Shown: positions 45,696 to 57,003 of the stretch, in pieces | How positions within the stretch are numbered: the first letter of the stretch is position 1 | Layout: each line of letters opens with the position of its first letter | NCBI GenBank assembly: GCA_036925085.1 | Contig: JAUPFP010000035.1 | Location: 1,664,356 to 1,728,355, forward strand | Direction of reading: 5' to 3' | Length of the DNA: 64,000 nt | From: Brachycybe producta | Lineage: Eukaryota > Arthropoda > Diplopoda > Playtdesmida > Andrognathidae | Translations under genes and position numbers: made by a program | The notes under the pieces: model-generated | Told to the model about the DNA's origin: nothing | The model's input: only the letters and a program-made list of their open reading frames with translations | Databases searched by the model: none

Positions 45696-47230
45696 CATTT
45701 AGGCTACTTTCTCGAAAATATCTGAATAAAGTACTTTTCGTAAATTAACAACAATTATATTTATTTAATTCCACTATCAAACCTTTCTGTTCAATTTTTC
45801 TTACTAAAACACAATGTGTTGAGTTTGTAGGTCTACATAAACCAAAAGATCTAAATTGTAATTACACATTAGTTAAAGCAACAGGGTAAATATTATGAGT
45901 TTTTTTAAATCAAACAAATTTGATTTTTTTAAAATTTAAATCTGATTTTTTTAAAAAAAATTAATAAAAATGCTGTTTTATTAACTGAAAACCCTATGCA
46001 TAACAAAGTATATAATTATAATCTGTTCGAGTGTGTGCCGTTTTGAATGGTACCATTCTAAACATAAATTAACTTTCTACTTTTAAATCGTTATAGGATT
46101 TTCTTTAAAAAAAAATTAAAAATGTGATTTTTTTTTTAAATTTTCAGAAGTCATTTTCTTTAAATAAATCTACCTTAGCGACAAGTACACGGCGCAAAGT
46201 TTGAAACGGCCTTTTTAGAATTGTGCACAATATGTAGTTTGAAATATAAAAAAATAACTACTAAAAGACACACATTTTAGAGCAATGCTCCAAAACATTG
46301 ACACAGCAAAGTAACTTCAGTAGGACATAGGCAATTGTTTCGTGAAATTTCAATGAATAAAGTAGCAAATTTATTACATCTTTCAAAAAGAAAATTCGTT
46401 GTGAAAATGAGTCAGGTAGCCTACTTGTATATTACGTACAATACACAAATCTCGAGCAATTTTAAAAAGCAGCATGATGTGTAATTTCTTACTTCAGTGT
46501 ATAAAGCCTTCAAGGCACCATCACATATAACAGTGGTCTCCAAACGTTTTTGATCGCATACCCCTAAGACAGAAACAAATAAATAGCGTGGGCCCCCCTA
46601 TGTATATTGGGATGACCCGGTTAAAGCGTGCACTGCACTTTGAAAATGAAGACATTCCTGCCTTCCAGAATACCCTTGGATTATATCACACATTCAACAG
46701 TCACATTACCACTTTTTGCACCCGCATGCAAAGAACTATCGAAGTAGCATTATCATGAGCATCCATAAAAACCCTTCAACGACACCCGCTCTGAATTGGT
46801 CTAACTTTTGAAGTGCGCAAATGCACAGGGGAAATAAAAGCATTCCTGAATTCCAGACTTCCCTAGCATCATATAGCAACCCCAATGTTTAACCCATTTC
46901 TTCAAGATATTCCTTTTAATGGCAGTGTTGCTATTTATAAATATTCTATGTATAATATAATATTCCCAATAATAAAACCTGATGGGAACTTATAAATCTC
47001 CAAGATATGTACTACAACATCTCATCCACCCACGAGTATACTCGCATTGGAGCATCAGCTTACAATCATCAGTTTCATCACATCCAACAATATAACATGA
47101 AAATAAAATTAAAAAATATAGACGCTACATTAAATTTTTCTAAACCGATGATGAAACAATTTAAAGCTGGACAATACATACGGTTACCTTCCTGGAACCA
47201 GACATCAAAGTATGGCAACAATCTCCTTTA
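45696..47230. other. AT-rich DNA with one hAT-type end, no gene
   Basis: Several T7-8/A8 dyads occur near 45920-46140. A hAT-like end is at 46531. The open frame at 47007-47297 runs into a MITE and has no recognised domain. Confidence 0.5.
46531..46568 (+). mobile_element. hAT-type terminal sequence, single end
   Basis: CAGTGGTCTCCAAACGTTTT, then TGATCGCATACCCC, closely follows the common hAT terminal pattern CAGTGGTTCCCAAAC...CCCC. No matching inverse end was found downstream, so the other boundary is lost or too diverged. Confidence 0.55.
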
Positions 47231-47620
47231 TGGTGCATTCAGACCACTCGCACTCGTTCTCAGTGAGGTGGCTCGTCGGCAAGCTCAAGTAATGTGAATG
47301 GACTTGCGAGCAACACTACAAGTAGCAGGAGTAACGTAAGCCAGCTTGGTGTTGGTACATCAAAGAGGTGCTAGTCAAGACTTGCAAGCCATTGGATGGG
47401 GATGAGCACAGTTTAATTCAACAAGTACTTGTGCGATTTCTGCCAACAATAAGTGCATGATAATAAAACTTGCACTGGTAATCAAAACTTTGTCATCACT
47501 CATCGGATCCACAAGAATGAAAGCGACTTGAGTAACTGAACCCTCAATTGACAAGACCACGAGCGTGACAAGTCAACAAGGGCACAATGAATGAGTAATC
47601 TGAACCACCTGAACGCACCC
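47231..47620 (+). mobile_element. ~390-bp MITE family A, copy 2
   Basis: Left end TGGTGCATTCAGAC, right end TGAACGCACCC. The flanks are TTTA and TTAT (a TTA duplication is possible). Same orientation as 53708-54084, with shared segments AGTAATGTG, ACAAGTAGCA, GAGTAACG, AAGCCA and CATCGGATCC. Confidence 0.82.
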
Positions 47621-48840
47621 TTATACCAAGTTCCTGAATTACTCTACTCGCAGAGTAACCTCAACCATACGAGAGCTTGAAGGTTTCAACCGCTTTGCAT
47701 TTTTGACATGATATTTAACAATTCAACTTAAATTAATCTTATAAGAATGCAAATTAAACTGAAGTTATTAACAATATATGCACTCATATGTTAAGGATTC
47801 GCATTTAGCATAAAAACAAATATTAAAAAAATAATCATTAACACCTTCAAAAACTGACTTCAACCCATAAACAAACAAATAAAATTATCTGAAATTACTT
47901 AAAAAGAAATTAATTCTGCCTGAAAAAAACGTTTTTGATTAGTTTGCAAACGATATGTGTCAAAGCAAATGAACAGTGGCTGCATGCAAACGATAATTAC
48001 AATCCCTAACCAAGAGGAGGAGGAGGGGGGGGGGGGGGGGTAAAGACCTAACATTCCTAACCATAACAAAGACCTAACCATAACCAAACACAAATTAAAG
48101 TTATTCCTGTCTGTGAGAAAAAAGTGTAAACGCAAATTACAATTAATTATCAAACACATTTCAAAAGCAAATAACACATAAAACAAATTATTCAACCATG
48201 TTGATCATGAATGATCAAAAACAAATTAAAAATAAATGTTACATAATGTAATAAAAAGTTACTCATGTTGAGAAAATCATCTAAGACAAATGACAAATTA
48301 CTGTCAAAAAACAAATTACACATTTCCTCACAAAATATATTGCAAAAAATATTGTAACTTGTATTATTTATGTGCCATAAGCCAATGACAAAGCCATGAA
48401 ACAATAACAAAACTCAATTAAACAATCAAAAACAAATCCCAAATTAAATGACAAAGCCCAATTAAATAAAAAAACACCAAATTAAACAACAAAGCCCAAT
48501 TAAATAAAAAACACCAAATTAAACAACAAAACCCAATTAATTAAAATCAAAATTCACAATGGACTATGTCAAAACCCAATTAAATGATCAATAGTAGAAC
48601 CCAATTATTTATACAATCAAGTAATTTAACACAAATAAGATTAAAAATTAAACCCAAGTAAGAATAAATTAAACCCAAGCAAGAATAAATTAAACCCAAG
48701 CAAGAATAAATTAAACAAAATTAAGATTACAAATTAAATCAAAGGTAAAAAATAAACGCAATTAAGATTAAATATTAAACCCAGTTAAAATTGATGACAA
48801 AATTCAAAATTTGACAACATTTATACACAAGCAAATGGCT
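47621..48840. repeat. A/C-rich, G-poor low-complexity tract with short tandem repeats
   Basis: From about 47820 the plus strand is dominated by A and C, with very few G, most strikingly at 48400-48800. Words such as CAAATTAAAC, AAGCCCAATTAAAT and AAACCCAAG recur. A roughly 36-bp unit repeats at about 48441-48545 and an exact 21-bp unit at 48650-48712. A poly(G) interruption lies at about 48024-48040. No coding sequence is supported. Confidence 0.8.
48650..48712. repeat. 21-bp tandem repeat, 3 copies
   Basis: AAACCCAAGCAAGAATAAATT repeats at 48650, 48671 and 48692; the first unit has GTA where the others have GCA. Confidence 0.93.
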
Positions 48841-50709
48841 AAATCTGAATATACTTTTGAATGCAAAGCATGTGTTGCAATGATTGCAACAATTACTCCA
48901 CTTTCAAATGCAAAAGTAGGCAGAGATCTGAGTGAAATGAATAAATAAATAAAATTAAAAAAATTAACACACCTTTAATCAAGGATGATGAATGATGATC
49001 TCACGAAGCGCAGAGCGATACCTAGAACTTGATACACGGACAAAAAGTGAGTGTGTGAGTTTACCTCTTGTAATTCTTTATGGTGCTTTTCGTTGGTTAT
49101 CAGAGTATGTGTGTACGAGCCATGCACACCATTCCCATTAGTATGTGACAGGAACCATGACCGGTTTTCAAAACAGACTGACACATGTTTACATCTATTT
49201 GACGTCTTTTGGTTCTAAAATGCACTCGGGAGTAGCATCGTCAGTTTCCCAAAAACAAGATGTGAGACCAGGTGTATGAACAGTGATCAGCCATCAAATC
49301 AGGCAATATATTTTATTTATAAATCTCATCAAATGATAAATCTTTTATAAGTCAACCACCATCGATACCATCATCTCCACCAAATCCACAAACAAGTGAT
49401 CAACTTTTAAAATTAGAAGTTGATTTCATAGCATGTAGGCAAACACTTTCTAATGGCAGAGGGCCTACCAATGGAAATATCAGGCCAACCCTAACAAAAC
49501 CCAAACCAAGCTATTGAGGCCTCCAAGGAACACCAATTGCGTGCCTTGCGAACGGAAATGTTTCTCTAAAATTACCTCAGTGCATCACATCGATGAAAAT
49601 CCATTGCAGAGCTCCAACGATGAAGGTCCACATCTGCAATGCATCCAAAAAATTGAAAAGGAAGACAGGAAAAAAAGACAAAACACTTTTGGGAAGCAAA
49701 AACTTCTAAGGCTTAGGCCTGACCATTAGAAGTCTTTGCTATGGCATATCAGTTGTGTCCAGTAGTATGCGCAGCCTAATGTATGGGTACCTCGTGTACT
49801 AATTGTTATTCTTAACGAGTACCTCACTACTCTTAATAGAGTTTGGCCAAAAAGCTATACCGTTCGACAAGCCACTGTTGTGTATCCCCACACTCACTTG
49901 TTGTCCGTTTACCAAGTTCACCCCTCGACGACCCATGATGAATTGAGATTGTTATCCTGAAATGCGAAAAATTTACGATGACGAGTGTTTAAATGATAAT
50001 CATGTTAAAAAAGCACACATTTTTTTTTGTTTTAAATGTTTTGTCTTTTTCTTAATGAGAAATATTTTTTTAAATATTAATCTTGATACAATTGTTTAAA
50101 ATTGCCAACTAAAGCAACGCAATTACGAACGCACTATACTACAGTGTACAATCACTTAAAAAAAACTAAACAAAATTGTGTACAATTTCATAAAGTGATT
50201 GTTATCTGTAAGAACTTCATCAATCCACAGATATATCATATGCCCTTTTACTCAGATCTTTGCAAAAAAACCTAACATAACTTTAAGAAATAATATAAGA
50301 ATTGTCTTTCAAACCTTGTCTTCTAATGATTCGTATTGGTGACACCAGTTCAGTTCATTTCAGTTCAGTTCATTTCAACTCAGTTCCTTTCAATTCAATT
50401 CAATTCACATTAAATTTAAAGGCCCTAAACAAAAGCAGTAAGCATCACTTGATATTTCAATCTATAATAATTTTAAAACCCTGCTCTTTTTTAGGGTCAT
50501 TTTATTTAAAAAAAACAATGAAAGAACTCTTTCATTTTAATTTCTTCCAGCGTTGACTCAAAGTTCATAAAATCATAACCGATCTAGAGAAAGAAAGAAA
50601 AACAAAACTACATTAACATTTCGTCTTAATCTTGTTTTTAAATTTTTAAGATCTTCATTTTTGTTCTTAGGAAAAAATTATATATATATATAATTATATA
50701 TATATAATA
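48841..50709. other. AT-rich DNA, no supported gene
   Basis: A 71-codon plus frame at 49514-49729 contains CVPCERKC, but no family is recognised and no splice context is clear. The segment 50347-50408 is a run of CAGTTCATTTCA-like words. An (AT)n tract ends the interval. Confidence 0.5.
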
Positions 50710-51052
50710 TCCCAGGTATGTGTGTGTGTGTGTGGAGTAACACTGTACAAAACCCTTGAAGCACGTCGGAATTTATATAAATTTAAATAAATGAAGACAT
50801 GAACAGCTTTTTTTTCTCAAGGTCAACTATATGTTGTACCCTTCTCATCCAAGAACCCCATGATATTAAATTGGAGAGGGGAAAAGGTTGGAAAGTGTAG
50901 AGGGGGAGAGAGAGAGAGAAACGTGGAGGGGGAAAAAGTGGGAGGGGGTGACTGAAATTGAAATGAAAGGAGTAAAAAGAAACAAACGAAGCGCATGCGC
51001 ACAATTGCCTGTGAATTTTGCTCTCGTCATTTATGACGGGTTACCCCACTAG
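50710..51052 (+). mobile_element. Helitron-like non-autonomous element, copy 1
   Basis: Begins TCCCAGGT directly after an A and ends CACTAG directly before a T. This is the TC...CTAG structure between A and T expected for Helitrons, which have neither TIRs nor target duplications. A hairpin CGTCAT-TT-ATGACG (51025-51038) lies exactly 10 nt before the terminal CTAG, the other Helitron hallmark. It is 343 bp and non-coding, with a (TG)n tract, a GA-rich purine block at 50875-50950 and GCGCATGCGC near the 3' end. It is about the same length and sequence as 56663-57003, allowing for indels, and the two copies end at the same points. Confidence 0.75.
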
Positions 51053-51296
51053 TAAATTAATAAAAACAGCGATTGTTTTTCTCTCTATTGTGTATGTATT
51101 ACATTAACGCATAGACTCATGTAACAAAAATTGAAACACATTCAAATGTGGCACAATAAGAACAAAATATAATGGAATAACTATGCATTTTCAAATATTT
51201 ACGGTTACTATTACTAATGCAGTTAAAATGTGGGCTTTATTTTTGTATTATAGGCCTACAGTGTAATATTAAAAAGATCCACTGTTTTCACTTGAC

Positions 51297-52133
51297 TATA
51301 TGGTGCACGCAACATGGCATAATTAACATAGCCGAATAAGAGAGATTAAAAGTCGACATATCGAGATTAAAGTCGACATATCCAGATTAAAGTCGACATG
51401 TCAAGATTCTGGAAAAAGTCGACATGTCGAGATTAATTTTTTTTTGGCAAAAGTCTTCTGCTGGGCTCCATAGAAATGTATGAATAGCACATACTGAATA
51501 TTTTTATATATCAATTCCGCGAATTCAAAAGAATGCATGGTGTTCGCTTTGTAGAATTAACATTCTCAGTATGTGACACACTATATTTATCTGGCTATAT
51601 TTAAAAAGACACGATTCATTAAAAGGAATAAAACAAACGTTGTTGTGAATCTTGCCCAACGTTTTACAAAAAAAAAAAACAGGTTTTTGTCAAGCTTATG
51701 TGCATAAAGGCTCTTTCAAGTAGTGCAAGTGTTTTACTACTAAGGGCAAAATTTTATGTAAACAAACCGAAAAATAAGTCAGAAAATATATTCGTTTATG
51801 CAAATAAAATATGATTTATTTTGCTGAAACAGTTTAGTCGTGACCACCACTAGAAGCAACAACAGAAAATACAAAATGAAAACAATTTTTAGAATCCTTT
51901 TGTATACCTACCTCACATCCTCAGAAGAAGCTTGTCACAAAAAGATTCTTGAGTTATCTTGTTTTATTACTACGGAGCCCTGTAAAGTACATGCGAGATT
52001 TCCACTTTTTCCAGAATCTCGACATTTCGACTTTAATCTCGAAATTTAGACTTTTAATCTCGAAATTTCGACTTTTAATCTCTTTTATTCGGTCATGTTA
52101 ATTATGCCATGCTTTGCGCACCATACTCTAATA
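51297..52133. mobile_element. TIR element with dyad minisatellite arms
   Basis: The left end TATGGTGCACGCAACATGGC, then ATAATTAACAT, opposes the right end ATGTTAATTATGCC...GCGCACCATA. Both arms continue into repeats of GAGATTAAAGTCGACAT (left) or their inverse with TCGAAATTTCGA cores (right). The right part is duplicated in inverted orientation from 52177. Confidence 0.75.
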
Positions 52134-52176
52134 ATTAAATTATCGCTACTACAAGAGGGCGCTTGCAATCATTTTA

Positions 52177-52515
52177 TTATTAGAGTATGGTGCGCACAAC
52201 ATGGCATAATTAACATGACCGAATAAAAGAGATTAAATGTCGAAATGTCCCTGAGATTAAAGTCGAAATGTCGAGATTTTGGAAAAAGTCGAAATTTCGA
52301 GATTTTGGAAAAAGTCGAAATTTCGAGATTAAAGTCGAAATTTTGAGATTAAAGTCGAAATGTCGAGATTAAAGTCGAAATGTCGAGATTTAAAAAAAAA
52401 AAAATCTCGCCTGTCCTTTACAGGGCTCCGTATATTACCCTTTTTTATTAGACAAAATGACACAATCCTAAATTTTTCATTAATTTCTTTGACGTCACAA
52501 GCTTCTTCTTATGAT
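52177..52515. repeat. Inverted duplicate of the right end of the preceding element
   Basis: Starting TTAGAGTATGGTGCGCAC it is the inverse of the region ending at 52133 and extends to GACGTCACAAGCTTCTTC. It matches, on the opposite strand, 51915-52133 (shared ACAGGGCTCCGTA and AAGCTTCTTCT). The spacer between the arms is only about 43 bp, giving a second large inverted repeat in the window. The 128-codon frame at 52360-52746 is not considered real. Confidence 0.8.
52230..52395. repeat. ~20-bp minisatellite with palindromic cores
   Basis: Roughly seven units of GATTAAAGTCGAAATGTCGA, some with GATTTTGGAAAA in place of GATTAA. Most units contain a near-palindrome TCGAAATTTCGA or TCGAAATGTCGA. 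The same unit in other variants occurs at 51345-51440 and, inverted, at 52015-52085. Confidence 0.85.
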
Positions 52516-53707
52516 GGGATTGTCATAGAATTTTATATGACAAAAAATGCTTTTTTATGCAAATCATCGTTTTATACAAATCTCCATGTGTTCTTTTATT
52601 TACACATGCAGTATGTCATTTATATGGCATTACAGTGTATACTATTAAAAAGATTTGAATCTTTGATTATGTATTTTGTGCATTTTATGCAAACGTTTGG
52701 CCTTAATCCATTAGCAATCACAGTTTATTACAGGGCATATGACTGATTTTTTTCGGTAAATATAGCCAAGTCTTTTATCGCCACCATTGTTCGCACATTT
52801 TGTATTTCTATGTAGCCTAGTCCCATAATATATTGCGCATCTCCTGCTATTAACAAGTTAATTTCAATATGCATTTACAGCTTCACACCCGTTGGCCATA
52901 TCTACACAAAAGTAACCATCTAATTAAATAGTATTCGGGTGCATTTTATTTAAATGTATTTTTTTTTGTACGTCTATCCTAATAAAAGTTGCTGTCATTC
53001 AAATCAAACGTGTTTTTATGCTGCAGAACTATTTTTTTTTTCTTCTTCTATTATCTTAAGTGAATAACCCACTTTCTCAATTTTTTTTGCCTTCTTCATA
53101 GGGTAGTCACCATAATAAAGCTAAATAATCACTTGCAATAACAGTCCTACTTATCACATAAAAATAATTCTATCTTAAGCAATGATAGAGATAATTTAAA
53201 AAAAAAAACACTAAAACACGATCTGAAGTTGATGTGGTTTTAATAAGAAAGTTGAAGATGTAATAACTATTTTTCACTATGACCACTTACTCCTATTTGT
53301 TACAATAAACAGGAAAAAAAAAACTCACGATTGCTAACTGAGATTAACTACAATTTTTATTTGAATATGACTTCAGTGTGCAGTGAAAAAAACTGCAATT
53401 ACTAAGTAAACTGACAAGTACAATGCTATGTTTCAGACCCTTCTTTTCTCACAATTTGCCTGAAAGGCAACTGAAGCGAAAATCTAAAAAGAAATTATTG
53501 AAAGTACAACTTGAGAAAAAAAAATCTTACGTAAAAGAAATGTGGTTTTGGGTGTGGACTCTGTGGAACCACATGAAGCCAATATTAATCTATCATCCTC
53601 GATTATTTTAATATAAATGCATATGTCATTAGTAGATCATTGATTCGTTTTCTCAAAATCTGAAAGGGCATAAATTACTAATTTTTTTATGTTAAAATTA
53701 CACTAAA
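52516..53707. other. AT-rich DNA, nothing recognised
   Basis: Short AT-biased frames only; no domain or element boundary seen. Confidence 0.5.
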
Positions 53708-54084
53708 GTTGCGTTTAGACTTCTGGTGCTCGTACTCGGGTTCGGTGAAGCAGTTCGTCGACAAGTCCGAGTAATGTGGACTGACTCGCGAGCAGCTGTA
53801 CAAGTAGCACGAGTAACGCAAGCCAGGGGCTCGTCTGGCTCCGCTTGCAAGTCATTGGACTGGCATTGCACAGTTTCGTTAACTCGCAGTACTCGTTGCC
53901 GTCCCCCCCCCCCCAACAATCAGTACATAATAATAAAACATGCACTGGTAGTTAAAACTTCGTTGCTTCTCATCGGATCCTCACAACTCAAAGCCTCTCG
54001 AGTAACTGAACTCTCAACCCTCAGTTGACAAGAGCACGAGCCCCACAAGTCAACACGGGCATAAGCCTGAGCCCGAGTATTCTG
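53708..54084 (+). mobile_element. ~390-bp MITE family A, copy 3 (right end lost)
   Basis: Left end GTTGCGTTTAGACTTCTG followed by TGCTCGTACTCGGG. Same orientation as 47231-47620 and inverse to 38143-38535, sharing GTCGACAAG, AGCACGAGTAACG, GACAAGAGCACGAG and CCCGAGTA. The last roughly 25 bp, including the CTGAACGCACC end, are replaced. A C-run is at about 53905-53914. Overlapping frames on both strands are not genes. Confidence 0.8.
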
Positions 54085-54442
54085 TTTTACACGATGTGTG
54101 GCACTTGTCACAATTTTTCGCATTGAACACAGAAAACCATTATTCAAAAGTATTTCTTGAATGCTTTTTTCTAACATTGAAATCGTGTGTAAAAAAATTC
54201 AAATCGAAAATGTGTGACAAGTGTAAACATAAGAGTGGATCATGCGTGATAATAATGAAAAACATCTGAAACACGTGTTCTGGAAGTGCATGTTTGTCTT
54301 TTGTGCATGCATCAATTACTTATGCTTGTGTATATTTAAACTTGTAATTCTAATTTTTACATATTTTTAATATTTTTGCAACACATTTTAGGCACAAATT
54401 CAAGCTTTCTTTGAGAACGAGTTGTAGAGGGATTCTAGAATG

Positions 54443-54731
54443 TAATACCTAGTACACACCTGATAATTTAAATGCATTTAAATAATGTGTTAAATTTTAC
54501 AGAGCCCTGTGAAGGGCAAACAAACAATATGTCGAATTCAATTTATTCAGTTAATAATCTGAAAATATTTAGTTAATACTTAAATATATATAAACTAATG
54601 ACAAAATATTGATTTAGTATTTCAATTGTAAAATATTAATAATAGTCAATTTTTATTTGGTTCATGTCCTTAACTGGATTTCGTATAATTCACGTAAACA
54701 TATTTAATTTGAATTCATTTAAAAGGTATTT
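54443..54731 (+). mobile_element. TIR element family B, copy 2 (most complete)
   Basis: Starts TAATACCTAGTACACACCTG, then ATAATTTAAATGCATTTAAA. In copy 1 the opposite end reads TAATACCTTGTACACACATG. The two ends together therefore define an inverted repeat of about 45 bp. Contains CAGAGCCCTGTGAAGGGCAA. The right end has lost about 10 bp (AAAAGGTATT remains). AT-rich, non-coding. Confidence 0.75.
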
Positions 54732-55330
54732 ATAAGGCTTGTAACTACAGCAACAATGACTTAGCCAGTTCATGATACAGCTGCTATAAACTATCCTCAT
54801 TACATCATATACCATCAATATAGACATCCAATCATTTCTAATAATTCGTCTGCCTAACTAATCATCATTTTAGCTGATGTAGCGACCGTTACACTACATA
54901 CAGCAATGACTGCAGTAAATTTCAAACGCCACTGTTACAATTTCGTCAAGCTATCGTAATAATATCGGTTGTCTGAAATAATGCATTAGATTGAGATAAG
55001 CCACTTTTAAAAGCAATTGAAGAAAGATAACAGAAATTTTGCGTCTTATTTCAAGCTTTAATAAATGTAAATTCCATTATGATACATGTATTTTCATCTT
55101 TTAAAATAACATTTTTATAGCAGTTTGTAGAAAAAGTTTCGCTTTGCCCTTAAAGTTGGACAATTAGCCATCAAAAGCTGCTTGCTACCTTTGAGTGTCT
55201 TTTCAAACTACCATATAGCGGGGTTTTTTTTTTCTTCCTACCATCATGAAAATTACATCATGAAATTTCTTCACTTTTGCAGTTTTTAATAAATTGGAAA
55301 TTACTTCTAAAAATTGATTCTTAACTCTTA
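54732..55330. other. AT-rich DNA, nothing recognised
   Basis: No gene or element boundary was seen. Confidence 0.5.
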
Positions 55331-55761
55331 AGCTGATGCTACACGTAACAACAATTCAGCAACTTAAGAGCAACATAGCCGTGTTGCTTTATTGTTTCAT
55401 GAAAGTTGAAACATCTGTTATAAGAGCAACAAACCCAAATTGTTGCTCACAGATTGAAAGCAACAGAAATTTCAAATAGAACTTGGTTCTATTTTCGAGC
55501 AACCATTTCAGCCAACAGCCAATAAAAACGGCTCGAGTAATCACATGACTATTTCAAATTTTCAACTGATGAAGAAGAGAAAGACGAAACAAAATGTCTA
55601 CAGTCTTTGGCTCACAACCTCTTTGTTTCATTGGTTGTTGCTTTCATGTAAGTTTCATGAACTTTGCAACATGTATCATAGGTGTTGCTTGCAACACATA
55701 GGAAACTACTGTTTCTACAACTATTATTGTTGCTTGACTGTTGCTACGTGTAGCATCAGCT
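55331..55761. mobile_element. MITE with AGCTGATGCTACACGTA ends
   Basis: AGCTGATGCTACACGTA at the left is the exact inverse of TACGTGTAGCATCAGCT at the right, with the match continuing imperfectly through GCAAC words. TTA lies outside each end (55328-55330 and 55762-55764), a 3-bp duplication as in PIF/Harbinger elements. The interior is rich in GTTGC/GCAAC words in both orientations, so it is strongly self-complementary. The 88-codon frame inside has no domain. Confidence 0.83.
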
Positions 55762-56662
55762 TTAAGCAGGCTTCTACCAGAGTCTACCTTGAAATCACTG
55801 CACCTACGTAATATGATAAAAGTAAAATTTACTCAGTTCATATCGGGGAAAGATAGTTCTTAACTAATTTAAGAATTCTAGGTAGGGCTTACATTAAGTT
55901 GTAACCTCTTTTTAAGAAGTCACTAGGAGTTGACAAATTCTTATGATTCCCTTTTCTTCTCCTATATTGAGCCCACAGACTTATATATAGCATTTTAAGA
56001 ATGAAACATTTCAAGACAAAAATCAACTAAAATTTACTGGTAAACTTTAAATAAAAAAAAATGTCTTGACAAAATAATGAAGTTTACCTTGAAAAAGAAA
56101 ATGCTACTGCATTCCAATGGTATAAAAAAGCATATGGTAGAAAACATACTAATATCAAATCACACTAAACACAGACATATTATACAGGATGTTTTAGAAC
56201 GTTCACGTAGAATATACATTTGTCAATGAGCGTGGTTACACGTTAAGTACGCATCCCGTTCAAAATATCGTTTATGTCCTCCCACTCAGGCACCACACCC
56301 TGCTATTTGAAATTGTCGTGTGATGTGAGAACGAATATATACATCAGAGGCCTCATATTACAGAAAAAATCACAAATTTTGTGACATTTGACATGACCTT
56401 TAAGATTTTTATGCATATATGATCAGTCATTTTCATATTGTCATTATTTTATGGATCATTAAAAAAAAGGCAAAGCAAAAGCAAAGAAAGATAATCATAA
56501 AAGCAAATTACATAACATTATTAACTTATTATACTGTGTGACAAATACTGTCATATGTACACCATATATTTATTTATGACTAGTCTATAACAGGCATATA
56601 ACGGACCCTTAGAGGATGAGGAGCACATGTGATTAGTCTATTAACTGTTATTATATATAATA
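55762..56662. other. AT-rich DNA, no gene
   Basis: A single TATACAGGATGTTTTAGAAC word near 56180 resembles the left end of the element at 36690, but a partner end was not found. Nothing else recognised. Confidence 0.5.
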
Positions 56663-57003
56663 TCCCAGGTCTGTGTGTGTGTGTGTGGAGTAACAGAAAC
56701 CATTGAAGCACGTCGGAATTTATATAAATTTGAATAAATGAACCGTTTTTTTTTCTCAAGGTCAACTATATGTTGAACTCTTCCTTTGGAAAGTGTAGAA
56801 GAGGGGGGGAGAGAGAGAAAAAGTGGGAGGGGGTGAGAGGAAAAATTTGGAAAGTGTAGAAGGGGGAAAGAGAAAGAAAAGTGGGAGGGGTGACTGAAAT
56901 TGAAATGAAAGGAGTAAAAAAAAAAAAAAAGAAAAAACGACGCGCATGCGCACAATTGCCTGTGAATTTTGCTCCCGTCATTTATGACAGGTTACCCCAC
57001 TAG
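56663..57003 (+). mobile_element. Helitron-like non-autonomous element, copy 2
   Basis: Same structure as 50710-51052: an A, then TCCCAGGT at the start, CACTAG then T at the end. A hairpin CGTCAT-TT-ATGACA (one mismatch) ends 10 nt before CTAG. The inner GA-rich block has indels relative to copy 1. The three overlapping minus-strand frames (phenylalanine/leucine/proline-rich) are translations of this purine block and not genes. Confidence 0.75.

Noticed and set aside
46531..47000. Complete hAT element starting CAGTGGTCTCC
   Set aside because: Only one end is convincing; the partner end and duplication were not found, so only the terminus is annotated.
48650..48712. CRISPR-like array
   Set aside because: Adjacent 21-bp units without spacers: a plain tandem repeat in an animal genome, not CRISPR.
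49514..49729. 71-codon frame with CVPCERKC
   Set aside because: The single CxxC-like motif is not enough; no homologue recognised and no gene structure.
52360..52746. 128-codon plus-strand open frame
   Set aside because: It starts inside the dyad minisatellite, runs through AT-rich DNA and shows no domain; it follows from composition.
56641..56981. F/S/P/L-rich minus-strand frames resembling low-complexity proteins
   Set aside because: They translate the purine-rich block of the Helitron-like element in three frames; copy 1 has indels that break them.
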